From Agaricus subrufescens (lineage: Eukaryota; Basidiomycota; Agaricomycetes; Agaricales; Agaricaceae), in contig CM057066.1 of assembly GCA_029945375.1 (NCBI GenBank), positions 868,001-932,000 on the forward strand: a stretch of DNA of 64,000 nt, written 5' to 3'. Of the stretch, positions 11,403-22,025 are shown in pieces (position 1 is the first letter of the stretch; each line of letters starts with the position of its first letter). A model generated the notes under the pieces. That model searched no databases and had not been told where the DNA came from. It was given only the letters and a program-made list of their open reading frames with translations. The translations under genes and the position numbers were made by a program.

Positions 11403-12005
11403 GAGTGGCTTCGGATTGACAAAATATGAAACTGCAGGGAGGGTATATAACGGAAGAGGAAAACCTACTGAACAGGCAGTCGTTACAGCATTACACTGCA
11501 ATGCATGCTGGTGGTTCTCGATTTTCCCCTGCTGTTGTTAGACGCCCTCAAGTAGACTGCGTTACATCCCTTGCGCTCAGTAGTTTCGTTCGACGTCGGG
11601 TCAAGAAGAATGCCAATGAGTAATATCAGAACACTTGTTTTGGTGGTCGTCCCAAAGCGTCGGATTCTACGGTTATCAGCATAGCAATAGGGTGATAGAT
11701 TAATTTAATGGGCTTTGAAGGATCACTTTGTTTCATTTGTAATTTAGATGAGGCAGTGTTGGTGACAAGGTAAAAAAAATATGCAATAGCTTTGAGCGTT
11801 GCCAGATAGTTTGGAGCTATTCAAACTTTAAGGCAATAGTGAGAATTGGCCTAGCCGGGTCAACAATGGACCAGTTGAGCGTCTGGGACCACCAACAGGC
11901 TGCTTCGACAACAATGTGTGCATAAGCCATTGGAGTCTCGTTCACACTGTGCCCGAGTGGTCAAGAAAATGAGCCTCAAGGTTGAAACAGTTGGGAGGGT
12001 GGAAT
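11403..12005. other. Intergenic region upstream of the F-box cluster
   Basis: Divergent promoter region. No coding sequence is supported. A tRNA-A-box-like string near 11950 lacks the rest of a tRNA. Confidence 0.45.
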
Positions 12006-12021
12006 GTGGGAACACCTTAAT
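12006..12021 (+). promoter_or_regulatory. Shared upstream motif of the F-box family, copy 1
   Basis: GTGGGAACACCTTAAT, 73 nt before the ATG. Related sequences precede the other three F-box paralogues (14164, 16151, 24652). It could be a core-promoter or transcription-factor element, or simply a conserved remnant of duplication. Confidence 0.4.
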
Positions 12022-12078
12022 AAAGGCGTGATCAACTTTTGTGCACCCCTCACATAGACATCAATAGACGACAACCTG

Positions 12079-13683
12079 ATGGAGACAGCCTCTATCGATT
12101 GCCCTAACTGCCGCCAAAGCGCAGTTCGTGAGCCTCAGTCTGAGGGCTCCAACTCGCTTGCTGTGTCAGCACCACCGCAAGGGCTTTCTGATCTTCAAGA
12201 TCGAGTCCGAAGTCTTGACGCGTTGATCTCGCGACTCAATCAAGAGAGGGCCAGTGCCCTACGCAAAATAAATTCCATTCGCGACAAAACGAGGAACTTG
12301 CCACCCGAAATCTTGTCTCACATCTTCCAGTTCGTCTGCCCACCTATCGACTTTCACAATCACGTCTCTACCATGCACGATCTTGATCGGAAAGTAAGGT
12401 GCCAACACTTTCGAAGAGACACGTATCATCGTGAAGAGGATTATCACTTTGGTCTGGCTGCTGTTTCCCATCGCTGGCGCCAGATTGTCCAGTCAACTCC
12501 TCACTTGTGGACTACACTCTCTATCGGGGTTTGGCAAGCTTTCAATGAATCGCACACTTCTCTCCTCAATCTTTACAGTCGATGTGCTGGAACCCTTGGG
12601 GTTTCAATGGAACTAGACTTCAGATACCACCTAGTTCAATGGCTTAAGTCGGGCACGCGGCAAAAAAGAATAGAAAGTCTCACCCTGTTAAAGCCGATTT
12701 TCGAGGCATTTATCAGGCTTGCACCCAGGATACAGCACCTCAGCCTCATCTCCCCTCCTTCGGAAATCCTTTTCAACATTAGCAAGAACTTTGCCTTGTG
12801 TAGCTCCCTGATCATACGGGACGCTGACCCACTTTTGTGGTTGGAAGAACCATCCGCGGTTGTCGTGGACCTTCCCCATCTTCAGCGCCTGTCTCTACAT
12901 CGCATTGACTCTCCATTCGTTCTGCCATGGGGATCGATTACGACTTTGGAGTTGGATTGCATGCCGAGATGCGTTTCCTTTGATGCGCTAACGAGATGTC
13001 TCAACCTTGTTAAATTCGGCACTCGCAGAACCTGTCCATCTTCATACTCACACACCCCTCACCACGAACTGATAGTACATGAGAACCTGGAGTTGATGTC
13101 GTGTGAGGATGATGTCGATTTGTATCATCGCTTCCGATTTACCAAACTCCGGGTTCTACATTGGAATAACATATTCATCGACCCCACCAATTGTCATTTA
13201 CACAAAGTCATTTTCGCCAATCTGCCAACGACTCTCGTATCCCTCACTCTTGGCCAAGTTGGACTGGCAGAGGACGTGGAATATGCGTTACAAGACTTGC
13301 TTATCTGCGTTCCACAGCTTGTGGAATTACGCTTATTTCAATGTGATTACGAGGAAAGCGTACTTGTGATCGAGAGTATCGGTAGGCAGGCCCAGCCCCC
13401 CTACACTCAGGAGTCCGCCGCTTTGGGCCCAAAAATCCTGCCCAATCTTCGGAAATTACTTCTACATTCTACCGAGATATTAAATTCGGATATAATTCTT
13501 GATATGTTGGAAGCCATGTCTACGGTGAGAACCAACGAAGAGGGTTTCTACATGGAGCTCTACGACATTTTTTGGGAGGAAGAAGATTCACAGAGATTAC
13601 AGGAACTTGCGTCGAGGGAATTCAACTTTCAGATCATAACGGAGATAGAAGTTCCGGAATCTATGGATTTTCCCTGGTGGTAA
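12079..13683 (+). CDS. F-box/LRR-like protein, family copy 1
   Basis: Intronless, 534 aa. Probably a substrate receptor of an SCF ubiquitin ligase, binding Skp1 through the F-box. Residues 8-11 are CPNC, the remnant of the CPxCGHxF motif seen in the paralogues. A predicted coiled coil follows at about 36-68 (LSDLQDRVRSLDALISRLNQ), then the F-box at about 73-145 (LPPEILSHIFQFV ... VSHRWRQIVQSTPHLWTTLS), then a leucine-rich region of degenerate LRR-like strands, ending FPWW. The 'LPPEILSHIF' and 'SHRWRQI..STP.LWT' pattern is typical of the large Agaricomycete F-box expansion. The start is chosen because its ATG aligns with those of three paralogues. The open frame and lack of disabling changes suggest it is functional. 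Confidence 0.85.
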   Translation: METASIDCPNCRQSAVREPQSEGSNSLAVSAPPQGLSDLQDRVRSLDALISRLNQERASALRKINSIRDKTRNLPPEILSHIFQFVCPPIDFHNHVSTMHDLDRKVRCQHFRRDTYHREEDYHFGLAAVSHRWRQIVQSTPHLWTTLSIGVWQAFNESHTSLLNLYSRCAGTLGVSMELDFRYHLVQWLKSGTRQKRIESLTLLKPIFEAFIRLAPRIQHLSLISPPSEILFNISKNFALCSSLIIRDADPLLWLEEPSAVVVDLPHLQRLSLHRIDSPFVLPWGSITTLELDCMPRCVSFDALTRCLNLVKFGTRRTCPSSYSHTPHHELIVHENLELMSCEDDVDLYHRFRFTKLRVLHWNNIFIDPTNCHLHKVIFANLPTTLVSLTLGQVGLAEDVEYALQDLLICVPQLVELRLFQCDYEESVLVIESIGRQAQPPYTQESAALGPKILPNLRKLLLHSTEILNSDIILDMLEAMSTVRTNEEGFYMELYDIFWEEEDSQRLQELASREFNFQIITEIEVPESMDFPWW

Positions 13684-14163
13684 GGGCGTTCGCTCAGTTC
13701 TGTGATGGTGTGTACGGTTGTTCTGTTTCGTTTGTCAGTTGGAATTCACCCACTGAATAATTTTTGAATACGTGGGTCATTAGATAGATTATTTAACTGT
13801 GCTTCATTTGGACTATCTGTCAAGTAATTTTGGAGGTGTTTGTGCGCTAGAGCTAGTGGATTACTACTGTATGTTGGATTTATTGAATGTTAGCTCATCC
13901 GCATGGTAATTGTGAGGCTTTCAGCTTGTGCTAGTTGGACATGAACTTCCAAGTTTGCCGAGTACATTCATGCTGAAGGCAGGGGATCAGGAAGGAATAT
14001 GTTGGCATGGGTAACAGGGGCAGTGGATTCGGGGAGACCGGTAGCCATTCTAGTGCTAGGTGCAGACACGATCCACAATGTTGAATGTACCCCAATGGAT
14101 ACACCTGATCAGTGATCAATCGATCACAGCCGAAATGTTGATCGATCGCCGAGATGCCGGCGT
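13684..14163. other. Spacer between F-box copies 1 and 2
   Basis: No coding sequence is supported. It contains the 3' flank of copy 1 and, near 14115-14160, several GATCGATC/TGATC-rich short palindromes just before the promoter motif of copy 2. Confidence 0.4.
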
Positions 14164-14179
14164 GTGAGAATGTTTTACA
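14164..14179 (+). promoter_or_regulatory. Shared upstream motif of the F-box family, copy 2
   Basis: GTGAGAATGTTTTACA, 63 nt before the ATG at 14227. It corresponds to the motif before copies 1, 3 and 4. The preceding GCCGGCGT is shared with copy 3. Confidence 0.4.
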
Positions 14180-14226
14180 TATGTTTTCCTCTCCTTTCGC
14201 CCATTTTACCGAATCACCACGACCCC

Positions 14227-15834
14227 ATGCCAGTAACCTCTGCCCATTGTCCCACCTGCGGCCATGATTTCGTGCATAAAGGCGGACCTGCTGTGTTAGA
14301 AAGTTTGGAAGGGGTTTCTGATCTCCAAGATCGGGTCCGAAATCTCGACGCGTTGATTTCGCTACTCAGTCAAGAGAGGATCGATGCGTTACGCAAGATA
14401 AATTCCATTCGCGACAAAACGAGTCAATTACCGTCTGAAATCTTGTCTCACATCTTCCAACTTGTTCGCCCTCCCATCGACTTCCGGCAACACATCCCTC
14501 CGTCATGTGATTATTGGTGGGATAAAGGATGCGAAGACTTTCAAAGACGCACATATCATCGTGAAGAAGACTATCATTTCGATTTGGCCGGGGTTTCATA
14601 CCGTTGGCGGCAGATAATTCTGTCAACTCCCCAGCTGTGGACCAGCATTTCAATCGGTGTTTGGAAAACTTTTACTGAATCGCAAGCCGGCCTCCTCGAT
14701 CTTTACGGTCAACGCGCTGGGAATTTTGGAATGTCAATAGAGCTGGATTTCGGGTACCATGCATTTAGATGGTTTCGAAACGAAGAAGAAGACGGAGATT
14801 TTTATGCACAAGATAGAGCAGCAAGTCTCGGTCTGCTGGAACCGGTCTTCCAGGCTTTCACCAGAATTGCACCCAAGATACACGACCTTACACTCATCGC
14901 CCCTCCTTGGGAGATGCTTAGCAAACGTAGCACGGAGCTCCCTTTGTGCCATTCCTTGGTTATACGTAGTCCCGTAACAGGTCGGGGGTCGCGGAACAAT
15001 CGACCCGTTGTTGCCATGAAGTTTCCTGGTCTTCAACGTGTATTTCTACGAGATATTCGCGTCCCTTTAATCCTGCCGTGGACCTCTATCACCATCCTGG
15101 AATTGGACGACATATCAGATTTTGATGCGCTCGAAATGCTTGCGAAATGTTTAAAGCTTGTTAAATTCAGCAATCTCAACAACTACGCATCTTGGAAACA
15201 ATATCCCAATTCCCACGAACCGATTGTGCATGAGAATCTGGAGTCAATGATAATGGAGAATGGATTTGAATCGTACTCTCGTTTTCGCTTTTCCAGACTT
15301 CGAACTCTATGTTGGTTAAATCCAGGTACAGAACGCGAGGCGGACCGTATACATGACACCCAATTTCTTTCCAGTCTGTCATCGACTCTCGTATCTCTCA
15401 CCCTTGGCATGGTCGGTCATAAGCCGGGAAGTAATCTGGAAGATTTACTTCCATATACTCCTCAACTTCTGGAACTGCGCCTTTATGGTATCCGATGCCG
15501 TGCCATAGATGATTCACTTCAGATCATTGGCAGGCCAATTCGGTTCCTCTCTTCAAGGACTCCTGCTGTCGGCTCAACATATGTACCTTGCCTTCAAAAA
15601 CTGTCTATAGTTTCTTCCGAAGTGGTGCGTTTGGAACTGGTTGTTGCCATGCTAGAAGCGTTGTCGTCTGTGAGAACGAGAGACAAAGGTTTTCATCTGG
15701 AGGTCTATGAAATTAGTCGACATACAGCAGCTTCGCGGAGACTGCAAACACTCATATCATCTGGATTCAATGTTGAAATCACAACAGGCATAGAATTACC
15801 AGATTTCGACTCTAAGGAAGTTCCGTGGTGGTAA
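14227..15834 (+). CDS. F-box/LRR-like protein, family copy 2
   Basis: Intronless, 535 aa from the ATG at 14227, the one aligned across the family within the conserved CACGACCCCATG context; an in-frame ATG at 14164 is probably in the leader. The N-terminus has CPTCGHDF (two cysteines and a histidine, half a zinc ribbon). A coiled coil follows (GVSDLQDRVRNLDALISLLS), then the F-box (LPSEILSHIFQLV ... VSYRWRQIILSTPQLWTSIS), the leucine-rich region and the terminal VPWW. The F-box domain is better conserved between copies than the LRR part. Expected role: SCF substrate adaptor. Appears intact. Confidence 0.85.
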   Translation: MPVTSAHCPTCGHDFVHKGGPAVLESLEGVSDLQDRVRNLDALISLLSQERIDALRKINSIRDKTSQLPSEILSHIFQLVRPPIDFRQHIPPSCDYWWDKGCEDFQRRTYHREEDYHFDLAGVSYRWRQIILSTPQLWTSISIGVWKTFTESQAGLLDLYGQRAGNFGMSIELDFGYHAFRWFRNEEEDGDFYAQDRAASLGLLEPVFQAFTRIAPKIHDLTLIAPPWEMLSKRSTELPLCHSLVIRSPVTGRGSRNNRPVVAMKFPGLQRVFLRDIRVPLILPWTSITILELDDISDFDALEMLAKCLKLVKFSNLNNYASWKQYPNSHEPIVHENLESMIMENGFESYSRFRFSRLRTLCWLNPGTEREADRIHDTQFLSSLSSTLVSLTLGMVGHKPGSNLEDLLPYTPQLLELRLYGIRCRAIDDSLQIIGRPIRFLSSRTPAVGSTYVPCLQKLSIVSSEVVRLELVVAMLEALSSVRTRDKGFHLEVYEISRHTAASRRLQTLISSGFNVEITTGIELPDFDSKEVPWW

Positions 15835-16150
15835 AGGTATCCGCTTGGTGCCGTGATGGTGGGTATACTTGTTCTGTTAGCTTCGTTACTCTATATTGAA
15901 TCACCTAACAGGTTAATTTCAATCGCGCGGACTATTGGCAGAACGATCCTCTACCACCCAGTTGTGCGTCATTCTGAGCTTTCGTTGAGGGAAATTTCGA
16001 GATGTGTGTGCACGCTGGAGTTATTCGATTACTACTACATGCTGTACTCGTTGACCTGTTAGTCCAATGTCCACCCTGTCTGTGTAGTATGTCGTCTTTT
16101 GAGAGTCGAAATATTGATGAGTTGATTAGTCGTTAGTTGATCGCCGGCGT
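15835..16150. other. Spacer between F-box copies 2 and 3
   Basis: About 300 bp with no supported gene. The sequence just before copy 3 (ATCGCCGGCGTGTG) repeats that before copy 2, as expected after tandem duplication. Confidence 0.4.
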
Positions 16151-16166
16151 GTGGGAACATTTTAAT
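16151..16166 (+). promoter_or_regulatory. Shared upstream motif of the F-box family, copy 3
   Basis: GTGGGAACATTTTAAT, 74 nt before the aligned ATG at 16225; the fullest version of the motif. Confidence 0.4.
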
Positions 16167-16224
16167 CTACCTATTTTTGGGTTTGGCATCCTTTCGCCTG
16201 GACTTACCGATTCACCACGACCCC

Positions 16225-17838
16225 ATGTCAGCAAACTGCTTCAATTGCCCCAATTGTGGTCATAGCTTCGAACATGGGGACGCAGTATCTCAGCCTCAGC
16301 CTGAGTGCTCCTACCCCTTTCCTACCTTGGTCCACTCGGCAGGGCTTTCTGGTCTGCAGGAGCGGGTCCAGAGTCTTGACGCGTTGATTTCGCGACTCTA
16401 CCTAGAAAAAGCACATGTGTTGCGCAAGATTAACACCATTCGCGACAAGACGAGTCAACTACCAGCCGAAATACTGTCGCACATCTTTCGATTTGTCCGT
16501 TCACCCATCGACTTCCACAATCACCTCCCTCCCGCATCGTCAAAGTGGGTAACAGAATGCCGAGACTTTCAAAGAGACACGCATCGCCGTGAAGAAGACT
16601 ATCACTTTAATCTGGCTAGTGTTTCCCATCGCTGGCGCCAGATAACCCTGTTGACCCCTCAACTCTGGACCACAATTTCTATTGGAGTTTGGAAGGCTTC
16701 GATCGAATCACATATTTCTCTCCTCGATCTATACAGTTAATACACCGGAAAGTTTGGAATATCGATAGAACTAGACTTCCGGTTCCATACGGTGCGGTGG
16801 CAAGATGATTGGAATCACGAAACAGAGCTTCCCCTGCTAGAGCCAATTTTCGAGGCAATATTTACCAGATTTGCGCCCAAGATACTACACCTCACCTTCA
16901 TTGCTCCTCCTCTGGAAATTCTTTCCAACAATAGCGAGGAACTCTCTTTGTGTAGTTCCCTGACTATATATGGCGCTTGCCGAGAGTTCTTGCTAGAAAG
17001 GCCCCCGACAGTTACGCTGGAACTTCCTTGTCTTCAAAACGTGTTCCTGTGTGCCGTTGACTTCCCTTTCGTTCTGCCCTGGTCATCTATCACGGTTTTG
17101 GAATTGGAGCGCATTGCACGATCTGTTTCCTTCGACGCACTAATAAGATGCCCAAACCTTGTCAAATTCAGCAATTACGGAAATCTTTCACGTTCTCAAT
17201 CGTTCCCCAATTAGGATCAATCGATAGTAAACAAGAACCTGGAGTCAATGCTATGTGACGATGACATTGACTTCTACCGTTGCTTCCAATTTACAAACCT
17301 CCACACCTTACATTGGGGAAATATAGATCTGCAGGACTGGAGCATTCGCACTCACCGCATACAGATCTTTTCCACCCTACCATCAACTCTCGTATCTCTC
17401 ACCCTTGGCCAAGTCGAACTTCAGCTGGAATACGACTTACAAAATTTGCTTGTATGCGTTCCCCAACTTCTCGAATTACGTTTATTCGACTGTAATGAAG
17501 CTGCCATTGACTCAGCAATTCGGATTATTGGCAGGCCGTCCCTTCCCTCTCATTCTCCGCTATCTAAAGTTCGCGGCCCAATAATCCTACCCTCCCTTTG
17601 TGAATTGTCTATAAGTTCTCATTGGCTGGTGCGTTTGGACATGGTTGTTGACATGTTGGAAGCACTTTCCTCTGTCAGAACGAGCGAAAGCCGTTTTCAT
17701 TTGGAGGTCTCTAAGATTAGTCAGCACGAAGCGGGTTCACGGAGATTACAAGCCCTTCGTTTTTCGGGATTCAACATTAAAATCACGACCGGCGTAAAAA
17801 TGCCAGATACGCGTTGTAGGAAATTTCCATGGTGGTAA
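16225..17838 (+). pseudogene. F-box/LRR-like family copy 3, two nonsense codons
   Basis: Same architecture as copies 1 and 2: CPNCGHSFEHG motif, coiled coil, F-box (LPAEILSHIFRFV ... VSHRWRQITLLTPQLWTTIS), LRR-like part and terminal FPWW. The reading frame is kept over the whole length, but TAA at 16738-16740 (after SLLDLYS) and TAG at 17212-17214 (after QSFPN) interrupt it. At the first site the paralogues have an Arg or Gln codon. Because the frame is otherwise preserved, decay is recent or the stops are read through or edited. A truncated product of about 171 residues would keep the zinc-ribbon-like motif, coiled coil and F-box, and could still bind Skp1; that possibility is inference. Confidence 0.8.
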
Positions 17839-18538
17839 AAGTATTCGTTTGGTGGTGGGTGTAGGCATTCTATTTTCTACATGAGTCTTTATTTGGATAC
17901 CTAGTAGATTAATACTCAATCGTGCAGGTGCCGGACTATATCAACCTCAATCACTCAATTGACGCCTCTTTTGGACCATGTATTGAGAGCATTCGAGCTT
18001 TTCTTGTACGTCATTGTGAAGTTGTTGTATTATCACCGTTTGTTCAGGTGTGTAATCTGTAATCTTGGGAGAATTCGTTTTTTGTACGACTGTTGAACCG
18101 ATATGAGGAAGTTTGCGATACGGTCTCGTACATATACTGTGGACTAGATCCGGAGAATGAATTAAATACTGTGACACAACTATAAGTGACGTGTTTCTGC
18201 CTAATGACGGATGGGTGAATGCTGTGTTTGTATGCTTGTATTTGACTCTCTTCGCCGTTGATTTATGGCCTCTGGTCAATACAGGGAATGCTCGAACGAA
18301 GTTGCAAATCATGTGAAAAGTCCTTTTTGAAAATTCTCGAAGAACATCCGTGTGTATGCCTCTGCCCTGAGGCCTAAATACTAGGTTGTTACGATTAGAC
18401 TCAGTCCGCAGTTTGCACAGTAAAGTCTTATGAACAGCTCGCCTGAGCAATAACATCGTGTCATACACGATGCGTGGCATCATCATTTAAATGCGGGTAT
18501 ACGAGTCACATTGGTCTTCAAGACTACATACCTTCAAA
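17839..18538. other. Upstream region of Hsp70-like copy 1 (part of a segmental duplication)
   Basis: From about 17945 onward this region is clearly similar to 21415-22025, upstream of the second Hsp70-like copy (for example GAACATTCGAGCTTTTCTTG-like blocks, GTATTATCACCG, and the final TTGGTCTTCAAGACTA before the ATG). An open frame on the minus strand here is disrupted in the duplicate and is not supported as a gene. Confidence 0.55.
18329..18341 (+). promoter_or_regulatory. Heat shock element upstream of Hsp70-like copy 1
   Basis: GAAAATTCTCGAA fits the nGAAnnTTCnnGAAn consensus for an Hsf1 trimer exactly, about 200 bp before the ATG at 18539. The TTCTCGAA core is kept before copy 2. Functional status is inferred. 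Confidence 0.55.
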
Positions 18539-21029
18539 ATGCCCACTCGCGATCCATATGCTGGTAAAGAGCGGAAACTTGTCCTTGCCTTTGATATAGG
18601 TACTACTTTCAGTGGTATATCCTACTCGTAAGTTTGATCAGTTCATTGGAGCACGTTGTGCCACTCAACAATATCCGCATAGAATACTCGATCCAGGGTT
18701 GGTCCCCAGCATACACCCTGTAACCAGGTTAAAGCCAAAGCCCATCTCTACGTACACTATACTCATTTTACCTTAGGTTTCCCGGTCGTTCTAAAGTGGG
18801 CGGTGATGCAAAAGTGCCGACAGTCATTTATTATGATCAAGACGGCGGCCTTCGGGCAATTGGCGCCGAAACCGAGAGGGAGGATATCGATACTCTCGCC
18901 CAGGACTTAAATTGGGTAAAGGCAGAATGGTGAGAACCTTTTTTTTTTCGCGATACAGAGCTTAGAATAAAGTTGACCCTTTTCAGGTTCAAGTTGCACC
19001 TCCGACCGAAATCCCGTGCTACATCTGGGATCTCGGAAGCACTTCCTCCACTTCCTCCGGGAAAGACGGCAGTCGACCTCTTTGCTGACTTTTTCAAGTA
19101 CATGAAGCAATGCGCCAAGACATACATCGAGGAGACTCACCCACTAATTGGTTCCAACCTTTGGGAATCTGAGAATGAAGTATACATCTTGTCGCACCCG
19201 AATGGGTGGGAAGGTGCTCAGCAGGCTTTGATGCGAAAGGCAGCTGTGAGGGCTGGGTTAGTTCCCGATACTCCTGAAGGAAGGGAGAAAATCACTTTCG
19301 TCACAGAAGGGGAAGCAAGTCTAAACTTTTGCGTGGACAGGGGATTAATGGTTGAATCGGTTAAAGTATGTGGTCTTGGTTGCTGTTTTCTAGTCTAGCT
19401 AACATGCGGGTTCGAAGAGTGGCGATGGTGTCACGATTGTTGATGCCGGCGGTGGAACCCTGGATATCAGTACTTACGCCAGGAAGTATTCCCATGGTCA
19501 TGAATTCGAGGAGATAGCAGCTTCTCAATGTAGGTTCTCGACCATTTGACATGGATACTAATAATTACACTATCTCAGGTCATTTCAAAGGATCTGTCTT
19601 TGTCACACGTGCCGCTGCCACCCATTTAGAAGGTCGGATATCCAGTTGTTTTTTCCATAACTCTATCTGATGCACTGTGTAGAGTATCTACAGGACTCTA
19701 GCTTTCGTGACGACGTACCATACATAGTTGAGAAATTCGACAAGGCCACAAAACTCGGATTTCGCACTCCAAACGATCCTCAATATATTAAGTTTGGCAA
19801 CGTTCGTGATAAGGATCCGACACGAGGCATCCGGGCTGGGCAGCTCAGGCTAGAAGGGTACGATCTTTTTTCGTAAAAAAATATTCGATACCACTATTTT
19901 ATCTCTTAGCTCTGTCATCACGAATTTTTTTGAGCCATCAATCCAATGTATAGTCGACGCAGTCATTGAACAAAGGGATCTTGCCTCCAAACCAGTTGCC
20001 GTAGGTACTTGACCACTCATATATCATGGTACATTGAAATCCAGCTGCCTCTAGGACGTGTTTTTGGTGGGCGGTTTTGCTGCAAGCGATTATTTGTTTT
20101 CCGAGATAGAGCAGCGGCTGAGATGGCACAAATTCAAAGTCTGTCGGCCGGACCCACATTTGTGAGGATTCTTTCGTGGTAGAACACCTTGTCCTTTGAT
20201 CACTGACATTGAGATGAAGGAACAAGGCTGTCCCTGACGGTTCTATTGCAGGATATCTGCAACCAACGGTTCAAGCTCGTGTGGCTAAATACACTTATGG
20301 TTGCAGATGTAATTCGCGTTTTGATGATTCGCGTGTAGAACACAGGAAACGTAGAGAGGCGTGCTATGAAAGTCTTGATGGTAGCGTCAGACTGCATGGG
20401 GGATTTTCTACCATCCTTTTAAAGGTTAGTGATGTCTGATTCGATTATTGACGCTGCTCTTTTCTCATAGCTACAGGACACGCAAGTCATCGAGGACAGG
20501 GAATTCAGAAAATCGTACCACTATCTACAGACCTGCAAGGAGGAGCTTGTCGGGGCGGCAGTTCAACCGGTAATTTGTTATCGAGGAAATAACAAAAACA
20601 TAGAATTCGTGGACCAGGATCCCAGTGAGTGTGTTGGCCCAGTCTATTCCCTCATAATGTGGAACGTGACTGACCTACAAAAACAAAAATCGCAGAAAAC
20701 CTTCATGAGACTTTTGCGGTGCGAGCTGATCTAACCAACCTGATTGCGGGCCTCCAGCCACGTGTTGGAAAGACAGGGGCTGTTTATTTCAGCCTGCGGT
20801 ATGAAATTATAATATTATTTGGTTCAACCGAATTCAAGGCACAGTTGGCGTGGAAAGAGGATGTGAGCCATTCTAATTTCTATATAATTATGACTGATAG
20901 AACCATCTGTCTAGGGCGTTGAAAAGCGGTAAGAATTGTCTACGTCATCTGAAGGTTTATCCGGCTTAAGATTTCACTAGTGGTCCTGCTGAAGTCCTGT
21001 TCGACACTGAGGTCGAATACAATGAATGA
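18539..21029 (+). CDS. Hsp70-like ATPase (HSPA12 type), tandem copy 1
   Basis: Actin/Hsp70-fold ATPase. Fourteen exons join in phase to 1788 nt (595 aa): 18539-18627, 18683-18727, 18777-18929, 18987-19365, 19418-19529, 19579-19632, 19683-19857, 19910-20000, 20055-20161, 20220-20424, 20477-20624, 20696-20862, 20913-20926, 20981-21029. Phosphate 1 motif LAFDIGTTFSGISYS, phosphate 2 motif VDAGGGTLDISTY and adenosine motif VFLVGGFAASDYL are all present. The absence of a canonical Hsp70 substrate-binding domain and EEVD tail is typical of HSPA12. The C-terminal third (RADLTNLIAGLQPRVGKTG, ILFGSTEFKAQLAW) replaces it. Exon 13 is only 14 nt. Role in fungi is unknown; chaperone-like or signalling functions are possible. 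Confidence 0.88.
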
Positions 21030-21410
21030 TGCTGGATCCTAGATACCATTCTATTCTGGGTTGAAATAGTATGCCTGCGGTAAACACTTTGCTATGTGGG
21101 GTGCAACTGCGCGGTATACCTAGTGCAAAGTGCGCAGAAGGATGATAATAGATTGCCTGACTTTGAACTACCGCTCCGGATTTGCATATTTGGGGGTAGC
21201 AGATTGTAGCGTCGGCTATCATTGTGCTCACCTATCATTCTCCATGTTTTCTTCCTTGAACCGATAGCTATACCTGTCGATCTACTTTATTTTGCTTGTT
21301 TCTAATCATTCCTATCTTACAATATACGCTCTTCATACGGATCAGGCTCCTACCCAGCCGACTCACGTGCGCACGTCCAAGAGCGGACTCAACCAAACAC
21401 GAACTTGCTC
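21030..21410. other. 3' flank of Hsp70-like copy 1
   Basis: The first 150 bp match the 3' flank of copy 2 (24506-24660), including a GATCCTAGA.ACCATTCTA block and a TTGACTTTGAACT-like block. After that the copies part: copy 2 runs straight into an F-box gene, whereas here there is non-coding sequence, so an F-box copy may have been lost or never inserted. Confidence 0.5.
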
Positions 21411-22025
21411 AATCACTTAATTGCTGCCTCTTTTGGACTATGTATCGAGAACATTCGAGCTTTTCTTGCGCACCACTGTGAAGTCATTGTATTATCACCG
21501 CTTGCTCAACTGTGTAATCCGTAATCCTGAGATAATACATTTTTCGTGCGACTATCGTGAACCTAATATGAGGAAGTTGCGGGCAACCCCGTATATCGAC
21601 TCCCTAGCAGCTTTTCACACACCTGGTACAGAAAAAAAACTTTGTTTTGAGCCTTTGGAAATCCGTACGTGAATGACGGAAGGGTGAATGACGGATGCTG
21701 TTTTTGTGTGTTTGTGTTTGACTCTCTTCTTCACCGCTGATCATGGCCTCGGGTCGATGTAAGGAACGCTCGAACCACGCAGCAGTTGAGAATCATGTGA
21801 AAAACCCTTCTTGGAAGTTCTCGAAGTACACGCGCGGGCATGCCTCAGCCTTGAGGCCTAAATATTGAGCTGTTGCAATTAGACTCAATCCGCATTCTGC
21901 ACAGTAAAGTCTTATGAACGGCTCACCTTAGGAAAGCAGTATCGTGTTATACACGATGCGAGGGCTCATGATTTTAAGGCGTATATACAAGCTCATATTG
22001 GTCTTCAAGACTATATACTTTCAAG
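21411..22025. repeat. Duplicated upstream module of Hsp70-like copy 2
   Basis: About 600 bp homologous to 17945-18538, ending at the start codon. It carries the partial heat shock element and identical leader blocks (ATTGGTCTTCAAGACTA). The unit repeat is therefore roughly 3.3 kb including the gene. Confidence 0.65.
21818..21825 (+). promoter_or_regulatory. Heat-shock-element-like sequence upstream of Hsp70-like copy 2
   Basis: TTCTCGAA within CTTCTTGGAAGTTCTCGAAG, about 200 bp before the ATG at 22026. The inverted TTCnnGAA pair is intact, but the flanking GAA is one base out of register compared with copy 1, so binding may be weaker. Confidence 0.45.

Noticed and set aside
11940..12000. A-box-like string TGCCCGAGTGGTC
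   Set aside because: No B box or cloverleaf follows.
17947..18486. 179-codon open frame on the minus strand upstream of Hsp70-like copy 1
   Set aside because: The equivalent duplicated region (21415-21990) does not keep the frame, there is no family resemblance, and the region behaves as a promoter module.
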